60,000 nt of DNA from Membranipora membranacea (taxonomy: Eukaryota > Bryozoa > Gymnolaemata > Cheilostomatida > Membraniporidae). Under the pieces are notes generated by a model, which searched no databases, was not told where the DNA came from, and saw nothing but the letters and a program-made list of their open reading frames with translations. Shown here piece by piece: positions 25,646 through 36,900 of this stretch. The stretch spans positions 2,296,001 through 2,356,000 of the forward strand of contig OU612072.1 in assembly GCA_914767715.1 (NCBI GenBank), written 5' to 3'. Positions within the stretch are counted from its first letter, which is position 1, and the number at the start of each line of letters is the position of its first letter. Both the position numbers and the translations under genes were made by a program.

Positions 25646-27687
25646 AACATGTCCTTGTTTTGAACAGACTTTATGCTTGGCAGAATTGTATTTCATCACA
25701 ATTATATTGTGGAGTTTAAAAAAAAATTGAAGTGCATTCTATCTGTATTAGAGCAATGAACTCCCCTCATTGATCAGAGTTCACCACATATTTTACATAC
25801 ATGCCTTAACATACTACTCCACATCAGTATATGTTGCATTTATCATGAAAATAATGCATTTCTTCCATATACATTGTTGCAAAAATGAAGAAAAGTGAGT
25901 GGAATCAGAAGAAATGTTAAAGTTGACGGCTGTGAAGATTTGGCAGCGGGAGCAGGGAGAATAGAAGGGTGGTTTACACCATGAAAGTGAGATAAGGATG
26001 AGCATAACAGTATCAAAACTACTATCGCGTATTTCTGATCTATATGCAACGATACCACATTAGCATATGAGAAAGAATTCCACATCATCTGGTGGGAATC
26101 TCAAAAGCGTACACTGTACACTGTTTATGGACTGGAGCTCAGTCCTCGTTGTGGTAAGTGCACTTATCTACTGTGCTCTGTGATAATGTAATAACAGCTT
26201 TATTATATTGCTTTTAGAATGGGTGAATTTGCACTTGTAGAGTAAGAGCCAATATCAGCAAAGATGCATTCAATCTTAGTAATATTACAATTTAGTGATC
26301 AGTTCTAAACGGCCACAGCTTGTCGAGGCAGGCAATGGTGATAGGAGCGTGAGCTGTGAGGGCTCATGTGATATTGTGAAGCAGTACTGAGAAACTGTGA
26401 GACAGTATTGAAAATAGTAAAGCAGTCTTAGGCGTAATGCATAGACCCAGATCATCCCATACCAAAGCAAAATACTTTTGTGGATGACGATACATCATAG
26501 ATTTATGATTTTCATGGGGCTCATGTTAGGAACCTTTTAGAACGGGTCAATGTAATCAATGTATATAGGCTACGCCTACGGTAATTTACTCAAAATGCTT
26601 GCAAATGCTACATAAATCTAAATTATACATGAACAAACTATGTATCCTATGCGTTTATAGATAAAATATATAGTGTTCATATGGCTGAAGATTTTTTTAT
26701 TGAACCAAATATCTTGGTTTTTTCATCAATTTGGCATTGAGGTTGATAAATGTCTCCCTCATTATCTCAGTATTTCAAGGAAACAGCACAGAATACGATC
26801 ATAATAATACGCACATAACTCTATTTATTATTCTATAATAGTCATAGTCATAGATATCCCCACGATTGTACTCAAAAATGACCTTCTCTACTTCACAACT
26901 TCTGCGTCTGTGAACTTTGTACCCAATCGTTCTCGCATGTTCAGAATATGATTAGGGTCAGTGTGAATGAGTAGGCCTATACCTATAACTTTATTAGAAT
27001 ATATTCTGAATATGAATCACAATCTGAACATGCCAGAACAATTGGGTTCAAAGGCCTTATTCAGAATATATTCTGAATTAGGTATAGGTAAAACATTTTC
27101 CAATCGTAGTTTTTCGAAAGGACATTTTCAAAAGGTGTTTTTATGAGGCGTCGTTGATTCGTCTCTCCCTGCTGATTCGTCAACAGATATATTGAGAAGA
27201 AAATTGAGGAAAGTTGCAGTGACTGTTTCCAATAGTTTTTGTGTTTATGTCCTGTTGTATGTAATACTTTAGGTATTGTGGAAGTATAGTTGTGAGTTTG
27301 TATATGTCAATAACGGAAGCAGCAAACAGATGCTCTCAGTGATATAATAATAAACTGAGCTGTGACCATATTATTGTTGGACTCCCCTAGTCCCTCTAGC
27401 TGGTGGCAAACAAGCAACAACAGGACAAATGAGACTCGAGAATCTAAAACATCGGCCAGACTTGATCCCGGACGAGTTACAACGCTATCACTGAGGCCTT
27501 GTGTAGCAATTATCAGCAGACTAGACTAGCATCACCTTATCGGTGGTTTAATTGACTTAGGGCTCCCCCTCTAAACTTTGCATAATATTAGTACAAGGTA
27601 ATTGTGGGCCGGTGTTTGATATTTACACTGTCTTATCTGAGCTATGACTTATTATGCAGCGTCACATTGTTGGCTCCGTGTGCCACA
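25646..27687. other. Intergenic region upstream of the first DHRS1 copy
   Basis: About 2 kb without a supported exon. Positions 26815-26965 hold a dispersed repeat with relatives in intron 2 of both DHRS1 copies. Around 26990-27085 the motif ATTCAGAATATATTCTGAAT, a 20-bp palindrome, and related pieces recur. Confidence 0.5.
26815..26965. repeat. Dispersed repeat, three copies in the window
   Basis: A block running from a CATAGTTATC-like start through TGTACTCAAAAATGACCTTC and CCCAATCGTTCTCGCATGTT to AGGGTCAGTGT occurs here, at about 29400-29545 and at about 35755-35885. The latter two are in the same intron of the two DHRS1 copies and so probably predate their duplication. Ends and mechanism are unclear. 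Confidence 0.65.
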
Positions 27688-27696
27688 TTATATAAG
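27688..27696 (+). promoter_or_regulatory. TATA box of DHRS1 copy A
   Basis: TTATATAAG followed by TTTAG is conserved at the matching place upstream of copy B (33568-33575). The surrounding 300 bp are recognisably homologous between the copies, which supports a shared core promoter. Confidence 0.6.
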
Positions 27697-28147
27697 TTTA
27701 GTTCACAATAACATCAGGACATCATTGACTTATTCGCTACTGAAGCTGCTGGGTAATTGTTTATATCATAATTTTTAGTAGAGTGTAGACGATAAAATGT
27801 TTTTATCCCTCATTTTTGTGCTCCAGAAGATTCCCATTTATTGCCGCAGTGTACTATAGTTGGATGATTTGCTTCACTAAACTTTTATTTGGGATCTTTG
27901 TTTTATCCCTGTCATTCGGCATATTTTCATGGTCGCAATGATTGTAGATCAATTAGATCCTATTTAATCATTATCGGACCATTTTTTGGATTAGATCCTG
28001 TTTGTTTTGCCTGACTAGTTCCTGGTTATGTTTCCATGGTTTAGACTTTTAATAAGAGTGTATATGACGATATACAGCTGTGATTATTTATGACTCATTA
28101 CATTGATACATTGTAGGGGTTGGAGACCGACTAAGAATTCTGTGAAG

Positions 28148-31100
28148 ATGTCTCTGAAAGGGAAGGTTTGTCTTGTGACTGGAGCTAGTAGAGGAATAGG
28201 TAAAGGTATAGCTGTACAGCTCGGAGAGGCTGGAGCCACTGTCTACATAACTGGTAAGTGGAACATTTTCCTATCAATTCGCACAAATCCCTCAATCTTA
28301 TGGTCTTCCAAATTGGGAAAATCATTGTTAGGTCTTTTACTGGGTACATTCCATGAACCAGTAAATGATTTGTGAGGGAGGCTAGTAGTTCTCTCAGCCG
28401 CTAATAATGAGACAACCTCACGGGGGGGGGGTTGACATTGACCTAGTTCCTCTGTGAAGTGTGAGCGCTGACAGAATATCTCCTATATTCTGCTTGGGTG
28501 GTAATTCTAGTTCTGTAGTCCGAAAAGCCTGAAAATCTGTAGACCAATACAAGAACAACTATTGAAGTCCCTCCCTCAGCAACTCCCTTATCCATGATGC
28601 TGATGGCACAGTTTTTTGGACAACAATGTCTTCTCTCAAGCGACTTTTTAATTTTCAAAGGTGCAAAGTTTTGTCGCTGACTGTTTTGTATATTTCCTGT
28701 AGGCCGATCAAGCTCTACCGCCACAGCTACAGTAGGAGGGACATTATCTGAGACAGCTGAAGAGATCAATACTAGAGGAGGACAAGGTATACCTGTAGTA
28801 TGTGATCATACTAAAGATGACCAGGTCAAGGCCGTATTCGATCAAATCAAGAAGGAGCAGGGCAAACTAGATGTTCTGGTCAATAACGCCTACGCTGCAG
28901 TGAACGTAAGTGTTTATAATAAAAAGGTTGATTGAAATCGGATGTCTTATCACACGCCACATCCTGAAGAAAGGGCAGCAGAATTTTAGTGTCTTAGTGT
29001 CGAGGGTGCAATATCTGCACCAGGTTGCTCTCTGTTTGCAGGCAGGTTGGAGCACACCTGGGGGCCATCAAACCCCAGTAGTGGATGGACCGCAGTGGGT
29101 TCCGAACCCACGACTTGCAATATTGGCATTCTTGAGGACCGGGATTTAATCAACTAAGCCACCACCACCTTTAGACACATGATGATATTGTGATGTGGTG
29201 ACATGATGATGTCGAGACACAGTGACCTACTTATTTATTGATGCAATGCTAAAGTTTATAGAATGGTTGACTTGTTATTGTAACAGAAATCCTTTTTCAC
29301 CACCTATACCAAAAGAGGTTTTTCTGGGTCACAGTACTTTTATATCATTATTTCAAAAGAGTTACTATCTGCCAAAAAACACGATATAATACTAGTTATT
29401 AACTCATCTATCTTATATGCAGTCACAGTAATCCCTGGTATTGTACTCATAAATATTGGCATCTGCTTTTTGGCATGCGCACTTGGAACCCAATCGTTCT
29501 TGCATGGTCAGATCATGAAAAGAGTCAGTGTCAAATGCAAGAAAATACTGCAAAAATACCAAAAAGGGCTTAACAGCTAACTCTCATAGAATAGTTGTCC
29601 ATCCTTGCTAACTTACTTACCTACTTCATATCTTTAAATAAAACAATTTTGTGTGATTGATTTTAAATTCTTCTTCATGACTTTTTTCCAGGCAATTGGC
29701 AAGGAGACAGATTTGAAGCACAAGTTCTATCAGTACGACGGGCCTCCCGGGGAGTTCTGGGATCTTGTGAACAACGTCGGATTGAGGTAATATTTGTAAT
29801 CTCACAGATTCTCCCCACCATTTGTATAAAACATTCAACGTTCAGGGTCAGTGTAAAAGGAAATAGGCAGTCACAAAATGTCATGTAATGTTTTCATATA
29901 AGAAGTTGAAGCCATCATATCCATGTTTCCATGCAACTTGTCACCCTTATAATTATATCCTATTACATCATTCAAACATTATGTCAGGTTTTTTTTTTTT
30001 AAAAAGACAGGAAATTGGATTCACATTCCGGCACTATAACCTATTGTACGATATTTTAGAAATCACTATATATGCTCAGTGTACGCTGCCCAGATGATGG
30101 TAGAACAGAAGTCAGGACTCATAGTCAATATCTCATCTTTTGGTGGGGCTAAGTACCTCTTTAATGTGGCCTACGGAGTCGGCAAAGCTGCAGTAAGCTA
30201 TTAATATTTTCCATAATGCATTTATGATAAGCTTCCAAGTCCTCAATGGCCTGCTGCACCTGAATGCTTGTAATACAGCATTATTACAATTCAAGACGAG
30301 AAATGAATTGCAGATATTTTGTCTTGGCATCATGACATTGTTATATGAATCCAATACCATCCTTCTCCATCCTAATTAGATGAGAACACTTGCTGTCAAA
30401 ACGCAGTGCCTTGGTAGTGAAGAGCTGTCCCCTTTTTTGTAACAATTTGACAACTCTACTCTATCGCCTTGTATTGATGCAGATTGTTATTATTTAGTCA
30501 GTAGACAGGCTTTGATTGGTTGGTGGGTGAAAGCCGATACTATATTGGCCCTCTCCCTCCCGCCCAACAGCCAATCATAGCCAACACCTTTGCTAGTCAT
30601 TATGAGCCAGAGTATTATTGTATAATTTGTTTATAATTTTGATGCTATGTTTTCCGATGTTTATTTATCAGTTAGACAGAATGGGATCTGATATGGCTGT
30701 AGAACTTAAAGGTACAGGAGTTAGCTGTATAACATTATATCCTGGACCTGTACTTACTGAGAAGGTCGCCGCAATGGCTGAAGGAAACGTAAGTCAAACC
30801 CGAAAAGTTCTCAAAAGGCGAATGTTAAAAATACAACTTATCGATAATCAACGCTAAGGGGGACAAAAAAGTCACATAAGCAATTGTTTTTTATCGACTC
30901 GGTTATACTTTTAACCCATAAATAAACAATTTAACCCGGTTCAATTTTGAAAGATAACATAAACATATTTGGGATCCCGAGACAAAAAGATTCTGGGCTC
31001 ACTATTTTTAAATTTACTCATAATCACAACAAGCCCCTGAGTCTTCAAAATGTCATCGATAGTTAATACGTACCACAACTTTGAATATAGTCTGCAGATT

Positions 31101-32858
31101 TTTCGACTGGTAAAGGACACATGAATTTCTCATCTTAGTCTCTTAAAATCCGATCAGAAGATGACATACTGCAGAAAATTTGCAGAAACTTCATCAAAAA
31201 TATCAAAACTGATATAAAGTTCCCATAACTTTCACAGAAACAATAGGGGTTGTTTTCGTTTGCAGTAAAGTCTCTCTGAGTTCTGATATCCATACTGAAA
31301 AATGTTACTGAGGGGGGGGGTGATAAGATAAGATAAGATCATTTTTATTGGTAAACTTTGTCAAAGACAAGTTACAACAGAGTTGAGGAAGCTCTTTGGA
31401 TATTCATACAATTGTCATCTAAAATTTGAATAAGTTGGGAATAAAACTGTTTAAAAATCTCTCAGTTCTTGTCTTTGGCAAGCGAAAGAGTGACCTGGCT
31501 GTCTCATAGCAGTGATGTAAAATATGCGTGTCACAACTTATAAAATTCTGAGCTGAGTTTTCAATCCTGGTATTAACTTGGTGCAGCATGTCTAGAAAGC
31601 TCTCAATAATGGTCGAGGGGATTCAGCCTGATCTTAGTCTAAGTACTTACGAAAATCATAACTATGAGTCTGTTCAAGTTAATACGCACTTTAGGGTATT
31701 ATCGAGAACACATATCTCACATGTGAATGTACTTATTATTGTGGATCTTGTAGGCAGAGAGGCAGAAGGTCTTCGCTCAAACTGAGACACCAGAATTCTC
31801 AGGAAAAGCTGTTGCGTTTCTGGCTGCTGGTGAGTGTGAGAATATTACTATGATTCTGGCTCATTGTCAACTCCTTAGATGTGGTCTAACTTAACTCTTC
31901 AGACCTGATCTTGTGTAGACATTTTACTTACATTGATTAAACACAATACTAACATGGACATAATTATAACATAAGTACAATACTCATATTGAGATTATAT
32001 AATACTTACTTTAGATAGACATAACACTTACATAAACATAATACTACAATACCTAAGACTCGTAGCGGCAGGAACATAATAATTATCCGCTCTTCTTATT
32101 TCAGATCCACAAGTAGACACTAAGAGTGGTTCTGTCTGTTTGTCTGCTGAGTTAGCTCTAGAGTACGGGTTTAAGGACATTAACGGTAAGTGTAATATAA
32201 TAATATAATATGTCAATCTCTACTACCATAAGTATTATACAGTGGAATCACCTGGAAGTTTTAGAAGGAGATTGTCAACTTAATTTGTAATGCCTGTAGG
32301 TAGATAATAAATGTTATTTTTTGTTTCCTTATTTGGAAAAAAAGCACTAAGGTTTCAAACACTCTTCCATCGATTATTACATGATTGAATCTGATGCTCT
32401 GTGAATACAGTTTGATCAAACTAGGATAGGTATATGGTGTGACATTTTTTATGTTACCTGTCATTTGTCCGTCGGGCAGGCGGAAAGAGTCTGGGGGGGG
32501 GGGGGGGCTCAGATTACATTTAATTAACAAGGCGCTAAGCACTGCTCAGTCTTAGCTAGAAAAGAACCACACAGAGAAGTAGCCTAATTATTGGGGAATT
32601 TGTCTGTATACTCGGGTCGTAGTGATGTTGGTTAGTACTTGAATCGTATCATCTGTTCATTGCACAAGCTGTCTAGTGTTCTGCTGGATTGCACAGCATC
32701 ATGCACAATGTGGATGCTGCTTTGGATATTATATACTGTCCAATAATGCTGCTTCAAAGCCTTGATTACCATTCAATTTATGAAATTCTGTGTTTTTATT
32801 CGTAGGAACCCAGCCTCCATCATTCAGAGCAAGTCTGAAGTCCTCAACTTCGTCATAA
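28148..32858 (+). CDS. DHRS1: DHRS1-type short-chain dehydrogenase/reductase, copy A
   Basis: Eight coding exons: 28148-28253, 28703-28905, 29692-29786, 30060-30192, 30672-30788, 31754-31829, 32105-32185 and 32806-32858, giving 287 residues (human DHRS1 has 313). The Rossmann fold starts [18 protein letters not shown], with the TGxxxGxG cofactor motif. [10 protein letters not shown] is the NNA motif in its DHRS1 form. NISSFGG supplies the catalytic Ser and AYGVGKAA the YxxxK pair. [10 protein letters not shown] and LYPGPVLTE are also diagnostic. The family are NAD(P)H reductases, with human DHRS1 reported at the ER. A 5'UTR exon likely ends at 27752 (G|GTAATT) and splices to 28117, 31 bp before the ATG; the same arrangement is seen in copy B. 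Introns carry a SINE, a foldback element and a LINE end. No breaks are present, so it appears functional. Confidence 0.92.
28975..29165 (-). mobile_element. tRNA-derived SINE in DHRS1-A intron 2
   Basis: On minus an A-box-like GGCTTAGTTGATTAA (about 29160-29146) is followed by a B-box-like GTGGGTTCGGAACCCAC (29111-29095) and a tRNA-unrelated body running to about 28975. The cloverleaf is degenerate, so it is a SINE head, not a tRNA gene. Outer limits are approximate. Confidence 0.6.
30500..30605. mobile_element. Short CCAAT-containing foldback element
   Basis: TTTGATTGGTTGGTGGGTGA at 30510 is the approximate reverse complement of CCGCCCAACAGCCAATCATA near 30560-30580. It belongs to the same family as the elements at 53247-53459 and 55586-55946 but looks truncated on the left. 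It lies in DHRS1-A intron 4. Confidence 0.5.
31316..31600 (-). mobile_element. LINE 3'-end fragment in DHRS1-A intron 5
   Basis: On minus a short ORF2 C-terminus is readable (RLPKTRTERFLNSFIPNLF then a stop), followed by about 130 bp of 3'UTR and the repeat tail TGATCTTATCTTATCTTATC at 31340-31321. This tail and terminal peptide are typical of CR1/L2-like non-LTR elements. The rest of the element is missing. Confidence 0.75.
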
Positions 32859-33567
32859 GTATCAGAGTTGTACCACACGTTATACCAAGAGTTAAACTTC
32901 GAGTTACACCAGGAATCGTACCAAGAGCCATACCTGATATCTGATCCCTGTCTGCAGGCATAACATCATCATAGACATCATTCAGTCAACTATTAATCAA
33001 AAGTTCTATACCACTGATGACTGAATTTGATACTCTTTGTACTTGTTAAAAAATATTCACTGTTGATGTCGTTAAACATTTTACCGATGTAAAGCCTCCA
33101 CCTTGCACTGCTAAGAATGATCACTGTAGTTCATAGGCAGAGCCTGATTTGTTTTCCTGGCTTTATAACTTTTTCTTATTTGATATTTCGGAGTTGCCTG
33201 TAGTTTCTTGTCCGGGACTGATTGTATATATTTTCATTATTAGCCTATGGAAATAAAATAAAATTGGTATATCCTGATGTTTCTGTGGTATGACTTGCAT
33301 AAAATGTACATTTGAGGCAACCAGCTCTATTCTAATGAATAACAACCCAAACGATTAACAATGCTATCACTGTGGCCTCGATCAGCTTACACATAAATGC
33401 TTATCAGTGTACTGGGCTAGTATTACTTTATCAGTGATTTAGCTCCCAATAGCTGTCAATATTACTGCCACTCGCCTTTACATAAAATGAGTATGAGCTA
33501 AATGTGGGTGTTTTATTGACACTGTCTTATCAGTGCTGTGACAGGCCTATATTTTAGCCTCTCTTAG
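32859..33567. other. 3'UTR of DHRS1-A and upstream region of copy B
   Basis: The first 90 bp after the stop are imperfect 12-15-bp repeats of GAGTTRTACCA type, shared with copy B. An AATAAA lies near 33250. Positions 33345-33567 are homologous to the promoter of copy A. Confidence 0.5.
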
Positions 33568-33575
33568 TATATAAG
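33568..33575 (+). promoter_or_regulatory. TATA box of DHRS1 copy B
   Basis: TATATAAG followed by TTTAG, at the same place as in copy A. The next conserved block (CGCTACTGAAG, then a donor GG|GTGATT at 33642) suggests a 5'UTR exon ending at 33641 and spliced to 33938. Confidence 0.6.
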
Positions 33576-33968
33576 TTTAGCAGACTCTGGACACGATCAC
33601 AAAAGGCATCGCATTGTGTTATACGCTACTGAAGTCGCAGGGTGATTATTTAATCATGTATCTAAATTATATGTAGGATGTTGATCATAAAAAGCTTTTA
33701 TCCTCCATTTGCATGATGAAGAAGATCCTGCAGTGTATTTCAGTAGGAGGAATTCCACTTTTATGGACTAATATCCGGGACATTCTTTTATTTTTGGATC
33801 AAATCCTGTTTATGTGTCTATGGTGTAGACTCAAACGATGACTGGCATTTTGTTTCGATGGTTTAATTTTTTTCATCAAATGTATAAAAGGACATACTTC
33901 TGTGACAGATATTCAGTACACCGTTGATACATTGTAGGAGTTAACGACTGACTGAGAATTCTGTGAAA

Positions 33969-36900
33969 ATGTCTCTGAAAGGAAAGGTTTGTCTGGTGAC
34001 TGGAGCTAGTAGAGGAATAGGTAAAGGTATAGCTGTACAGCTGGGAGAGGCTGGAGCCATTGTCTACATCACTGGTATGTTTGAGACCACGGAACTTCGC
34101 AATAAGATCGAACCGAATGTTCACTTTATCTTAACTCGGTTGTATTATGGTTATTATTATTATTATTATTAAAGGGAAACACATTTCAAAATAGTTTATT
34201 TGGGCCAATCTCATCAACTTATAAAAGTTTTGGGAACTGGACCTTGGGTACACTGAGGTATATATCCATATATATATATATATACCATATCAATGCTTGG
34301 GTAGGATCGATCAGATGTCCTCTCTCGGTGGTTGACCTTGAACCGGGCCTAAGTAAATGATTTGGAAATTTACCTGTTAGTAAAGTGTGGGAGCTAACAA
34401 AATATTTCTTAGCTCTGATTTGTTACAAATGTAATATTTAAGTATCAAGTGTTTAGGAAAGCAAAATACTACCACTGTTCTTATCAAAGCCTTCCCCATT
34501 AGCGATGAACAAAAAAACTAAATTTACTCGCTCATGATCATTATTGAATGATGTTATCCATTTCAAAGTGCGAAAACCTGCGGTCTAGAAGGGTCAAGAG
34601 TATGTTATCTCCCCTGTAACAGATCCATTAGTGTTAAGCCGTAACAGGGGAGATAACATACTCTAGGGTCTAGACCATTCTAGATCCTGGGTTTTTTCAC
34701 TTTAAATTAGGTTAAATCATTCAATAATGTCCTTCTGCATAAAAATTTTTACTTTTTTTTGTTCATTGCTATGGCAAATCTTTGATATGAACAGTGGTCG
34801 GTTCTTGCTTTTCTAAACACTTTAAAGCAAAGACAGAATATTTGCAGACATGAAGAAAACCCTCATAAAATCAAATAGAGAAATCGCTTTTTCCAGATTC
34901 ATATCATTATCATTGATGTTGGTCAGGGCGGAACAGTTCTATGGCCGAGCGATTTTAGAGATTGGATATATACCGGAAAAGGCTTCATTTTACATAACAA
35001 GGGAAGCGTTTGTTCCCGAAAACACAATTCCGCATAAGCAGATTTTATATTTTCCTTGGCATCAAATTATCCGTTACGTGGTGTAATTATGACATCAGGA
35101 ATAAGATCTAGGAGTGGAACCAATAGAAACATCTGATTGATTTTAGGTATGGGACATCAACCTTTTTTTTCTTGAGGAATTTGCAGGCATGCAATAAATG
35201 GGAGAAGTAATAGTAAACAAAACAGCTGCTTAGTTCCTAAAGGTGCAAAATTTGACTTTCCCTATATATTATTGTATATTTTCTGTAGGCAGATCAAGCT
35301 CTACTGCCACAGCTACAGTAGGAGGGACATTATCTGAGACAGCTGAAGAGATCAATACTAGAGGAGGACAAGGTATACCTGTAGTCTGTGATCATACTAA
35401 AGATGACCAGGTCAAGGCCGTATTCGATCAAATCAAGAAGGAGCAGGGCAAACTAGATGTGCTGGTCAATAACGCCTACGCTGCTGTAAATGTAAGTGTT
35501 TATTATAATTGCATCGACTGGTGCACTGCCGGACTCATGTGGTGACACAGTGACACGGTGACTTGGTGACGAAGTGATGTAGTCTGTATGTGCTGAAATT
35601 AGAGTTATTCTCTCGCCGATAATCACCAAAATATTTTTTTCCTTTTTCAACTTTTTGATATTGAAATTTTCAAAGTACCAGTTAATTTCTCAGTATTTCG
35701 TACTAGTGACTACCAGTACCAAATATGATAGAACAATGATAATTACATATATCGATGTGCTATCTCGTATATCTTATTATATAGTCATAGTTATCCTTGG
35801 TGTTGTACTCAAAAATGACCTTCTATACTTCACCACTTCATGTCTGTGAATTGTTCTTGCATGTTCAGATTATGATATGTTACAATGTCACAGAGTTTGA
35901 CAAAGCCAGCTTGCTGTGAAAGTTGAACAGTGATTGCAGCTGGTGCTCCATAGGAGTGGACTTTCAAAAAGACACTTTTCCATTCGAGCTCCGGTTTGGC
36001 CCGGAGCTTCTATGAGAATCGGACCAACCAAGTTCTCAACTTTATTAGAATTAAATTTGTGTGATGGTCCAACACCTCTATTTATTTCCCCATTGCTTTA
36101 CATGCAAATTATGTTGACTTCTCACCTCCAAAAGCCTGCTTCAGCTTCTTTCAATTCTTTAACCAGACCACTCAAAACGATGGTCTGCTTCTGCTCTGAC
36201 ATACTTGAGAGTATTGAAAGAAAAACGGTTGTCAAATTTTTTTGGCGCTCAATCAAACGGAGCAAGTGCATTTTTACAGGTTTTCCAGCCAATTTTGCCT
36301 CAACTGACTTGTCTGCATAAAGCGCCCCAAATTGATTTTGCTAAAATTATTTAAAACCTCAAATCACCAAAATTTCAATTGCAAATACAACAGGCAACAT
36401 TTTCATGCCTCAATATTACTGACTGCAGTACTATCAACTTGCCTGGGTCCTGATTTGTCTTCAGCATACTAGTCATTTTATTTTGGAGGATGGGTGCAAC
36501 AAGTTGACCTTAACCTAATTACAGGTGTATTACCTAATAGTGACCGGACTGACGGTAACGGGTCTTCAAAGTTGGTCACATAAGACCTCTGTTGGTACGC
36601 TAGCATGTCGCGAAGTTCGGAGGCGATCCATCCATAGCGTGACTGGCCACGGCCATTAGACCATAAGACCGTTGCCCTCAAAACTCACCTTGTCAGGCTT
36701 TGCTCCCTTATTGGTCTCTAAAATGGTATCTTGCTTTGGTCGCAGCTTACAGATATACAATGTTCATGACCATCATCAGCAAAGTCTGCAGCCACGGCTC
36801 AGGTTGTCTACAGACATAAGACAGAAGAGATGTTAAGCTAAAGTGTGACGTATACATGTCATTTGGAAGTAACTTTTCCTTGTCAAGCGGGGAGATAACT

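Noticed and set aside
34850-35086. 78-codon plus-strand frame in DHRS1-B intron 1
   Set aside because: No recognised domain, no counterpart in copy A, and it sits next to the foldback element.
36478-36681. 67-codon minus-strand frame in DHRS1-B intron 2
   Set aside because: It overlaps the 469-bp repeat, matches no family I know, and lacks supported splice sites.
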